From assembly GCA_007695145.1 (NCBI GenBank), contig REEI01000065.1, forward strand, positions 1 to 39,322: 39,322 nt of DNA. Reading direction: 5' to 3'. The position numbers and the translations under genes were made by a program. The DNA is from Saprospirales bacterium (lineage in GTDB: Bacteria > Bacteroidota > Bacteroidia > Chitinophagales > Saprospiraceae). Shown here in pieces: positions 32,785 to 39,322 of the stretch. Every line of letters starts with the position of its first letter. Within the stretch, counting starts at the first letter, position 1. The notes under the pieces are model-generated. The model ran no database searches, was not told the DNA's origin, and was given only the letters and a program-made list of their open reading frames with translations.

Positions 32785-34149
32785 CTACTTGACTGCTGTT
32801 CGATCTTCCTGCTTAAATTCCGACTTGAGTCGCTTTACCTTGACGTAAAACCTAATGGTCAGCAGCAGTGCTGCCATAGTCAATCCGGCAGCCAGTCCCC
32901 ACCATATACCATAAGCGCCCATATCAAGTACATTGCTGAATAGCCAGGCCAGAGGCAGCCCTATCAGCCAGTAGGCAATAAAAGTTATCAAAGTGGGAAC
33001 CCGGACATCTTTAAGGCCTCTGAGAGCACCTAGCGACAGAACTTGCAGCCCGTCTGATAGTTGGAAAAGCACAGCAATAAGAATAAGACCGGAGGTCAGA
33101 TAAATGACTTCATCATCAAGCGTAAAGAGTCCGGGAAAGAAATAGCGCCCTATATACAAAACAGCGCCACAGAACAGCATCCAACCAATGGTCATTGCGT
33201 AAAGACTGTTGGCTGCAAGCATAAGGTCATGGTGATTCCTTCTTCCAATTTGGTTGCCCACCCGAACCACTGCTGCAGCCCCAATGCCCGTGGCAACAAT
33301 GTAGCTGACCGAAGCCAAACTAATGGCTATTTGGTGACTTGCAAGGGCAGTTGCACTGATTTGACCCGCGAGTATGGCAGCAAAACTGAAGGCAGATGCT
33401 TCAAAAACATATTGAAGCCCTGAGGGTACTCCGAGTTCGTATATTTTCTTCATGCGATCCCGTGAGATAAATCCGGGCGAGAGGTCTTTGTGAATTTCTT
33501 TGAATGGCCCACTGATCAGGACATATCGGGCCATCCAAATCAACATCAGTATCCTGGCAATAAGAGTGGCCACTGCTGCGCCATAAATCCCCATCTCCGG
33601 GAAGATCCATAGCCCGTATATCAATACCCAATTGAGCAAGATATTTAGTCCGTTGCAGACCAGAGTGATATACATGGCCATTTTAGTGTCTGACAATCCT
33701 TCAGCCAGCATTCTGAATGATTGAAAGGCCATCAAAGGAATAAAAGAAACAGCAACAATCAAAAAGTACCCCTGAGCACCGGGTACAATATCAGCATCTT
33801 GCCCAAGATAATGAAATAGGGGTACGATTGCTGACATTAGCAGCCAAAGTAAAATGCCCGAAATCAGACATACCCAAAATCCATCCCTAAGTAAATGGCC
33901 GGTCTCCACCTTATCCTCTTTCCCGTCTGCCTCCGCAATCAAAGGCGTCATTCCATAGGAAAGTCCCATGCCAAAAACCATAAAAATGATGAATACACTG
34001 CTTCCAAATGCAACCGCTGCCAGCTCTACAGTACCCAATCGTCCTACCATCAAGCTGTCAGCCACACCCACAGCTACCTGGCCGAGTTGGGCAATCATGA
34101 TGGGCAGTGCAATACTGATGTTTTTACGAAAATGAGCTCTTATTGACAT
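32785..34149 (-). CDS. MATE family efflux transporter (NorM-like)
   Basis: The 454-residue protein has about twelve hydrophobic segments in two similar halves, as in MATE exporters. Matching segments are LPIMIAQLGQVAVGVADSLM and VGRLGTVELAAVAFGSSVF at the N-terminus, FQSFRMLAEGLSDTKMAMYI, and the second-half ASHQIAISLASVSYIVATGI. These proteins export cationic drugs or toxins in exchange for sodium or protons. The length is normal and no truncation is seen. Confidence 0.93.
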   Translation of the reverse strand: MSIRAHFRKNISIALPIMIAQLGQVAVGVADSLMVGRLGTVELAAVAFGSSVFIIFMVFGMGLSYGMTPLIAEADGKEDKVETGHLLRDGFWVCLISGILLWLLMSAIVPLFHYLGQDADIVPGAQGYFLIVAVSFIPLMAFQSFRMLAEGLSDTKMAMYITLVCNGLNILLNWVLIYGLWIFPEMGIYGAAVATLIARILMLIWMARYVLISGPFKEIHKDLSPGFISRDRMKKIYELGVPSGLQYVFEASAFSFAAILAGQISATALASHQIAISLASVSYIVATGIGAAAVVRVGNQIGRRNHHDLMLAANSLYAMTIGWMLFCGAVLYIGRYFFPGLFTLDDEVIYLTSGLILIAVLFQLSDGLQVLSLGALRGLKDVRVPTLITFIAYWLIGLPLAWLFSNVLDMGAYGIWWGLAAGLTMAALLLTIRFYVKVKRLKSEFKQEDRTAVK

Positions 34150-34746
34150 TTTAGTTTTGCAGAAAAGACCGCAAAATTAAACATTGATGGGATAATTGAT
34201 CTCCTCAAAAAGAAGATTTCAGACCAGGTCAACAAGGTGTCTGTCTTATAGGCGCGAAGTAGGAGGGCAAGCCAATAAGTGATAAACACTAAGAGTCAAA
34301 GACCGAAGAGGTGACTTTATAGCAATGTCAACGGGCTTTGGAAATAATCTTCAATAAGAAGCAAGATACTAAAATCAATTCCCTTGAAACTCCATTAATC
34401 CCCAACAACAATTTCAGATCAATCAACCCTCCGAGAACCATTGATAACTAAAAATTCCTGAAGACACCTAGCAGAAGGCTATCAGCAATTTGTCCGCAGC
34501 TAGTTGTATTAATAAAGCTGCATTTTGTTCATATAGAGCGAGGACCATTTATTTAAGGATATTATTGCAATACTTTAGCTGGACATTAATTCAAGTTTGG
34601 ATGGACGACTGAGGAACTTTTGACTATATTTAGAGGGCCAAATCAAAACGGCCTTTCTTTCTTTAAAGCTCAGATTCGTTTTTTCCCAGAACAAAAAAAG
34701 TGGCATCTTTGGACTTTCTTTTGACAAATTACCGAAATATAGTTAG
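34150..34746. other. Long intergenic region without a gene
   Basis: About 600 AT-rich bases between divergent genes. It holds a weak hairpin GCAGCT/AGCTGC (34496-34501, 34516-34521) and a promoter-like box at 34704. No reading frame with recognisable content was seen on either strand. Confidence 0.5.
34704..34711 (+). promoter_or_regulatory. Possible -7 box CATCTTTG
   Basis: CATCTTTG matches TAnnTTTG except for the first base. It lies 35 bases upstream of the ATG at 34747, with a T-run near 34677-34684 in the -33 region. Confidence 0.4.
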
Positions 34747-35634
34747 ATGAGAGTATTTGCTTTTTCCGGCTCGAGTAAAATCCCTTTAGCATTCCTTTTT
34801 TTAGCTGCCTGTTCGTTCTTTATCTCCTGTGATGGCACCAATCGTCCTATGGAAAAGCCGGCACAAGAGAGCGTATTATTGCAATCTTTCACCCATAGTG
34901 GAGAATGGCTGGATATCTCCAATGAATCCTCCAATTCAAGGGCTACATTCTGGAGGCCCGATGGATCTCTTGTATTTGTGGTTGGCCGGGGAAGCGATAA
35001 TGTGGTGGCGTATGAACTTAGCGATAGCTGGGAAATTGCATCCGCAATATTTTCCGCAGAGGCAAAGGTCAGTGGTAGCAACCAGCATGGTTTGTACTTT
35101 AGGGAGGATGGTGAAATGATGTGGGTTTTCGATCGCACCGGAATTTGGACCTATTATCTTGAAAATCCATGGGATATATCTACACTTTCTGAGGGTGTAT
35201 ACACAGATTTGGATGATTTTGTAAGACGGGGTCACGATATAGATTTTAGACCCGATGGCGCCCGATTATTTATTGACGACCGCAATGAAGGTAAAGTTTT
35301 TCAGCTCGATTTAGAGATCCCCTGGGATGTCAACAGCTTTACTTTGAATTATACCCTGGATATAAGTGATTTGCAAGAGGAAGTTAGGGGTTTAGAGTTT
35401 CTCGACAGCGGATTGGTGATGGTATTAATGGATACAGGTCGAAGGCAGATATTGCAATTCGATTTGACCGAGCCGTGGGATATTTCAACAGCCAGCTTTG
35501 CCGGTGTCTTTGATGTAAGTGCACAGACCTCGCAGGGCCGAGGGCTGAGCTTCAGTACCAACGAAGATTACTTTTATGTAACTTGCAGAGACGAGGGCAG
35601 AATTTATCAATATCAGTTGGATCTGCCCGAGTAA
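34747..35634 (+). CDS. Lipoprotein with repeated pWDIS motifs (propeller-like)
   Basis: The 295-residue protein has a lipoprotein signal (LFLAAC or FFISC). The mature part is built of units of about 47-51 residues that end with a Trp motif: DSWEIAS (W95), NPWDIST (W142), IPWDVNS (W193) and EPWDIST (W244). Each is preceded by a strand such as VVAYELS, TYYLEN, VFQLDLE or ILQFDLT, and each unit contains an 'RPDG/SxDxxxxyv' turn as in propeller blades. This suggests a small propeller of four or five blades. I recall such repeats in secreted and phage-tail-associated proteins, but no function is known. Confidence 0.72.
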   Translation: MRVFAFSGSSKIPLAFLFLAACSFFISCDGTNRPMEKPAQESVLLQSFTHSGEWLDISNESSNSRATFWRPDGSLVFVVGRGSDNVVAYELSDSWEIASAIFSAEAKVSGSNQHGLYFREDGEMMWVFDRTGIWTYYLENPWDISTLSEGVYTDLDDFVRRGHDIDFRPDGARLFIDDRNEGKVFQLDLEIPWDVNSFTLNYTLDISDLQEEVRGLEFLDSGLVMVLMDTGRRQILQFDLTEPWDISTASFAGVFDVSAQTSQGRGLSFSTNEDYFYVTCRDEGRIYQYQLDLPE

Positions 35635-35821
35635 AATTCTTAAGTGTAGTACTTCATTAATTCTACTCAATCTTTTTTATAAGAACGGTCTTTATTTTTT
35701 ACTCACTCATTATATCTTTTCCACTATTGACTTTTGATCCACATTTCTTTAGGGGTGGTAAGATAGAAAGAGAGTTCAAATATGGTTGTGGGAATCAATA
35801 GAGCATACCCTATCACCTGAA

Positions 35822-36694
35822 TCACTCACTCTTCCCCTTTCGGACAATCTGTTCCAATTCGTCCCACTTTTCCATGGGGACATCATTGAGGAAGTTGAAC
35901 TGACCGGCCCCTTTCAGCCATTCTCCTCCGTCGATTACAATTTGCTCTCCGGTAATGAAGGAGGCATAGTCGGAAATGAGATAGGCCGCCAGGTTTGTCA
36001 ATTCAAAGTGGTGGCCAAACCTGCCAAGTGGCACCTTTTTCTCAGGCTTAAAAAGTTCCTGAATTTCATCGGGAAACAGCCTGCTCCAGGCACCTTTTGT
36101 TGGGAAGGGTCCGGGAGCTATGGCATTGAGTCTGATGCCGTATTTTGCCCACTCTACTGCCAGGGATTGGGTCAATGCGAGTACACCGGCTTTACTGCAT
36201 GCAGAAGGTACGACATAGGCACTTCCCGTGAAGGTATAGGTAGTGGTGATGCTCAGAACATTTCCTTTGATCTGCTGATCGATCCAATATTTTCCGGCTG
36301 CGAGTGTACAATTGTAAGAACCGCGCAATACAATATCTACAACCACATCAAATGCCCTGTGTGAAAGTCTTTCCGTTGGGCTGATAAAATTTCCTGCCGC
36401 ATTGTTGACCAGGACATTAAGCTTTCCAAAATACTTCACTGTCTGGCTAATGGTGGTCTCAACTTCATTGTAGTTCCTGATGTCGCAGGCCAGGGGAAGT
36501 ATTTTTCCAGGGTGGGCTTCCTGAAATTTGGATGCTGTTTTTTCCAAAACGTCCATTTTCCGACTTGCGATCACAACCGAGGCACCCAGTTCCAGAAAAG
36601 TTTTAGCCATTGACTTTCCCAATCCGGTACCTCCTCCGGTTATCAATACCACCTTATCATTCAGCGTGCCCTTTTTAAGCATGAGTTGATCCAT
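35822..36694 (-). CDS. SDR oxidoreductase, 2,4-dienoyl-CoA reductase-like
   Basis: With the ATG at 36694 the protein has 290 residues. It has the Rossmann TGGGTGLGKS cofactor site and NNAAGN. In place of the usual YxxxK it has SACSK (S164, K168), with a Tyr at 153 in TTTYTFTGSAYVVPS. That is the layout of mitochondrial 2,4-dienoyl-CoA reductase, where the Tyr lies upstream. PGPFPTKGAWSRL and GRFGHHFELTNLAAYLISDY also match that group. The likely reaction is NADPH-dependent reduction of dienoyl-CoA in breakdown of unsaturated fatty acids. An upstream ATG at 36754 would overlap the next gene and is disfavoured. Confidence 0.85.
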   Translation of the reverse strand: MDQLMLKKGTLNDKVVLITGGGTGLGKSMAKTFLELGASVVIASRKMDVLEKTASKFQEAHPGKILPLACDIRNYNEVETTISQTVKYFGKLNVLVNNAAGNFISPTERLSHRAFDVVVDIVLRGSYNCTLAAGKYWIDQQIKGNVLSITTTYTFTGSAYVVPSACSKAGVLALTQSLAVEWAKYGIRLNAIAPGPFPTKGAWSRLFPDEIQELFKPEKKVPLGRFGHHFELTNLAAYLISDYASFITGEQIVIDGGEWLKGAGQFNFLNDVPMEKWDELEQIVRKGKSE

Positions 36695-36705
36695 ATCACA
36701 ATAGT

Positions 36706-37074
36706 TTAGTAGGCATTGGTAGCAATCAAAACGAGGGTGCAAGCGTGCAAGCATTCAATGCCGGCTTCAACGGCCGCTTTCTCCAGAATGGGGTTTTCGC
36801 TGCCGGGGTTGAAAATGATTCTCCGTGGTCTGAGCTCAATGATTTTTTTGATCAGCTCATCCTGATTCTGAGGATTGAGGTACATGCTCAGGCTGTGAAC
36901 CGTGCCGCTCTCCGGCCAGGAAGCAGTAATGGCAACACCGTGGGCACTACCCTCCCTCTTGCCAACCGCTACCACTTCTTCACCACTTCCTTTCAATGCG
37001 GCAATAGCCCGGTTGCTGTATCGGGAGGGATTTTCAGAGGCGCCGAGAACAAGGGTCATTTTATTGCTTTTCAT
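36706..37074 (-). CDS. CoA-binding protein (YccU-like)
   Basis: From the ATG at 37074 the protein has 122 residues and is a single CoA-binding Rossmann domain: MTLVLGASENPSRYSNRAIA at the start, EEVVAVGKREGSAHGVAI and RRIIFNPGSENPILEKAAVE later. A longer frame upstream adds residues without homology. It lies 11 bases before the SDR start and 91 bases after the hydroxylase stop, on the same strand, so the three may form an operon linked to acyl-CoA metabolism. The exact role of this family is unknown. Confidence 0.82.
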   Translation of the reverse strand: MKSNKMTLVLGASENPSRYSNRAIAALKGSGEEVVAVGKREGSAHGVAITASWPESGTVHSLSMYLNPQNQDELIKKIIELRPRRIIFNPGSENPILEKAAVEAGIECLHACTLVLIATNAY

Positions 37075-37165
37075 AAGGATATTAATGAAAGCGGGGGTTG
37101 GATGTTCATGGAATAGAGGAATAAGGTCTATAAAGTTCGGGCGGATGACAGTGAAACTCTCAAAA

Positions 37166-38122
37166 TTAGCGGTTGTCCTGTGGCTGCGGACTAAAATCCT
37201 CATCAACAAAATCCTGTTTTGCTAATATTTCAATTGGCCGGTCTTTCCTCCCCTTTCCAACCTCCTTCCATTCTCTGCGCAGTTGTTCAGTTGTTTTTCT
37301 ACTTCCGTCATGACTCCAGCCGGGCGGGCCGAAGAGGTACATCCATGCGGCAAGGGGCCCTGGTGCAGTCCTGATGTCTTTGAAAATATCAGACCATTCG
37401 TGAAAGGCTATTCGAAGGGGATTGTAGGTATTGATGTTATTTGTAAGGCCGTATTTAGGACGCTCTTCCTCCTCTACAAAAGTGCCGAACATACGGTCCC
37501 ATATGATCAAAACACCTGCGTGGTTTTTATCTAAATATTTAATGTCGGAGGAGTGGTGGACCCGGTGGTGTGAAGGGGTGTTGAAAACAAACTCTATGAC
37601 CGGATGCAGCTTTCCTATAGTCTCCGTGTGAATCCAAAATTGATAGATGAGACTGATGGCTTGCATGGTCATGACCATCAAAGGATGAAAACCTAAAAGG
37701 GGCAGCCAAAGCCAAAATATGAATCCGCCGGAAAAAGTTCCCGTCCAGGTCTGACGCAGGGCGGTGGATAGATTGTACTTTTGGGAGGAGTGGTGAACAA
37801 CGTGTGATGCCCAAAAGTATCGGATATTGTGAGAGCTGCGGTGAAACCAATAGTAACTGAGGTCCTCTGAAAAGAACAGCAAAAGCCAAACCCACCATGA
37901 AGTGCCCAGATCAAAAAGCTTGAACTGATATACCAGCATGTAAGCTCCAAAAATGATGGCCTTTCCCAACAGACCGGTCAATACATTTCCGATGCCCATT
38001 GCGAGACTTGAAAAAGTGTCTTTGGTTTCGAAAAGCTCTTTTTTAGAAATGGCAGAAAAAATAGCTTCCGCCAGCAAAAGGGCGATAAAGGCAGGTATTG
38101 CAAAATGTATCAAATCCGGCAT
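37166..38122 (-). CDS. Sterol desaturase / fatty acid hydroxylase superfamily protein
   Basis: The 318-residue membrane protein has about four or five hydrophobic segments and the full set of histidine boxes: HRSSH (94-98), HVVHH (107-111), a His at 165 in IHTE and HHRVHH (185-190). These bind a di-iron centre in fatty-acid hydroxylases and sterol desaturases. Possible substrates include lipids or carotenoids. The C-terminal tail is hydrophilic. It is the first gene of a likely three-gene run with the CoA-binding protein and the SDR. Confidence 0.9.
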   Translation of the reverse strand: MPDLIHFAIPAFIALLLAEAIFSAISKKELFETKDTFSSLAMGIGNVLTGLLGKAIIFGAYMLVYQFKLFDLGTSWWVWLLLFFSEDLSYYWFHRSSHNIRYFWASHVVHHSSQKYNLSTALRQTWTGTFSGGFIFWLWLPLLGFHPLMVMTMQAISLIYQFWIHTETIGKLHPVIEFVFNTPSHHRVHHSSDIKYLDKNHAGVLIIWDRMFGTFVEEEERPKYGLTNNINTYNPLRIAFHEWSDIFKDIRTAPGPLAAWMYLFGPPGWSHDGSRKTTEQLRREWKEVGKGRKDRPIEILAKQDFVDEDFSPQPQDNR

Positions 38123-38240
38123 AAATCAGTTTGGGTAGCTCAAATTTTATGCAATTTTAATAATATTAGCCTGAATCAAGTGCATCCGGGGCAATGTTTT
38201 TGATGGAAAATCAATCAATTCTTACAAGACTGGCGGCTGC

Positions 38241-39236
38241 TCACTTCAACCCAAGAATTTCCCTCAAATACCAACGGTTGATCTTTCGGTAATTGCTTCG
38301 GTTCAGCAGATCAGAAATAGCTCTGTCCTTATCATCAAGAGTCTCATAATAGGCCTCCGCCATCCTATAACCCACGAAGTAACCCAAATCTGCCGGCCTG
38401 TCCTCTATACTGCCCCCATTGTAAAGCCATTTTGAGTAGTCGTAAGGATTGCTCTTAAGATCGTGGGTATATTGGGACCAAATCCAATCTTCAATAGGCA
38501 TTGCATATTCATGGATAATCCGATTGATGTTTAAGCCGGTAATTTTGTCCGACAGAAAATCGGCCACTCCTTCATTCATTACAGCTGTACTCAAATGCCA
38601 GTTTTTTCCCAAAAAGGATCTCAGAATATCTCTGAATGGAAGATTGTGCTGTAGGGTGTGGATCACCTCATGGGCCAGCATTGCATCCAGACCTTCCGTT
38701 TTTCCCAAAACGCCTTTTAACCAGGGGCCAAGCTCAGAAATATCGGCCCGTTCGTCTGCGGCTGCTATTTCAGTGCCTATGAAGATGGTATTGCCGTCTA
38801 CAGTTCCACCGGTTCTCAAAGTTCCAATAGAAAGACATATTACAGGAGGTTTGAAATGGGGTATGCGCTCTTCGTACAATAAAATAATCGCCTCTAATTC
38901 TTCGCTCTTCTGAATTATTTCGCTAAAAACAGGCATCATGGATTCCCAAAATAGGGGAAAGCGCTTCAATACCATTGCATACTCTTCTGCGGTGAAATTT
39001 CTTTTCCTGATAAATCCCTGAAGACATTTTCCGCCCCTGTCGATGTAGTGGGTTTGGATGGTTTCGATGCTGTCCCTGAGGTCTATCGATCCGGAAAGTT
39101 TTTCGTAGGCCTCCATAAAGTGCACCACATCTTCATACTCCAGCTCCAAATGCGGCTGACTCCTTAGTCCCTGAATATCGAAAGTTGCTATAAGCAGGAT
39201 AATCAAGAAGTCAGTTATGAACCGTTGGAATTCCAT
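38241..39236 (-). CDS. DUF2268-like predicted Zn-dependent protease
   Basis: The 331-residue protein starts with a signal-like hydrophobic stretch (FLIILLIATFDIQGLRSQ). The zinc motif is H189-EVI-H193 in LAHEVIHTLQH; the probable third ligand is E222 in MNEGVADFLSD. The following region, ending RPADLGYFVGYRMAEAYYE, is typical of DUF2268-like and GldB-associated predicted proteases of Bacteroidota. It would act in the periplasm or at the envelope. The substrate is unknown. Confidence 0.75.
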   Translation of the reverse strand: MEFQRFITDFLIILLIATFDIQGLRSQPHLELEYEDVVHFMEAYEKLSGSIDLRDSIETIQTHYIDRGGKCLQGFIRKRNFTAEEYAMVLKRFPLFWESMMPVFSEIIQKSEELEAIILLYEERIPHFKPPVICLSIGTLRTGGTVDGNTIFIGTEIAAADERADISELGPWLKGVLGKTEGLDAMLAHEVIHTLQHNLPFRDILRSFLGKNWHLSTAVMNEGVADFLSDKITGLNINRIIHEYAMPIEDWIWSQYTHDLKSNPYDYSKWLYNGGSIEDRPADLGYFVGYRMAEAYYETLDDKDRAISDLLNRSNYRKINRWYLREILGLK

Positions 39237-39322
39237 AATTTTAGGTTACTTATTCTGGTTCAAAAATAGAAAAACTTCCTGTAGCATTTCATCCACGTTT
39301 TAAAGTACCCAATAAAATTTTT

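Noticed and set aside
35786-36364. 192-residue plus-strand frame
   Set aside because: It is antisense to the SDR gene, whose motifs are complete.
37075-37209. Upstream extension of the CoA-binding protein
   Set aside because: It reaches into the hydroxylase gene and carries no similarity; the ATG at 37074 starts the conserved domain.

Overview
The window looks like chromosome from a member of the Bacteroidota, most likely a Saprospiraceae-like marine or aquatic bacterium. The evidence is the number of secreted proteins ending in type IX secretion (T9SS) sorting domains (type A 'PNP' tails and one type B gliding-motility-associated tail), TAnnTTTG-type -7 promoter boxes, a Bacteroidota-style SecA of about 1,106 residues, a LytTR regulator fused to membrane helices, and a Bacteroidota-type tyrosine recombinase. 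The species call is inference.

Positions 1-4276 are the right-hand part of a small integrated element, all on the minus strand: a partial gene at the left edge, a phage/plasmid gene II/X-like replication protein, a small unknown protein, a MerR/excisionase-type helix-turn-helix protein, an unknown 257-residue protein and a tyrosine integrase. Next to the integrase lies the 3' end of a tRNA gene with its terminator but without the rest of the tRNA, which is what an attR site looks like after insertion into a tRNA gene. The other end lies outside the window.

From 4277 to about 13230 the chromosome carries a leaderless fragment of a T9SS cargo protein, a secreted beta-propeller-like T9SS protein, a 2OG-Fe(II) oxygenase, a WaaP/Kdo-kinase-like protein, an M48 lipoprotein metalloprotease, a large type B T9SS protein and a lipoprotein. 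Heptamer repeats (NNGCCAA) lie in three intergenic gaps. From 13411 to 20262 come secA, a lipoprotein, a DUF2306-like membrane protein divergent from a membrane-bound LytTR regulator, and an NHL-repeat lipoprotein. From 20384 to 22550 three minus-strand genes look like a metal-handling set: a periplasmic double HMA-domain protein, an outer-membrane beta-barrel and a Cys-rich HYC_CC_PP-type protein.

From 22832 to 28801 are three T9SS cargo genes. The first is a large subtilisin-like (S8) protease with a beta-helix stalk; its signal peptide is cut from the catalytic domain by a run of eight G that puts the frame off by one, which suggests phase variation or a sequencing error. Two palindromic repeat elements of about 160 bp (21897-22062 and 27692-27847) share a core sequence. 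The right part (29165-39236) is mostly housekeeping or membrane functions: a BASS-family transporter, a TlpA/ResA-like lipoprotein, a DUF6134-like protein, a MATE exporter, a repeat lipoprotein with pWDIS motifs, then a minus-strand run of sterol desaturase-like hydroxylase, CoA-binding protein and 2,4-dienoyl-CoA-reductase-like SDR, and a DUF2268-like Zn protease.

No rRNA, complete tRNA or CRISPR array was seen. All family calls rest on motif recognition by eye; no database search was run.
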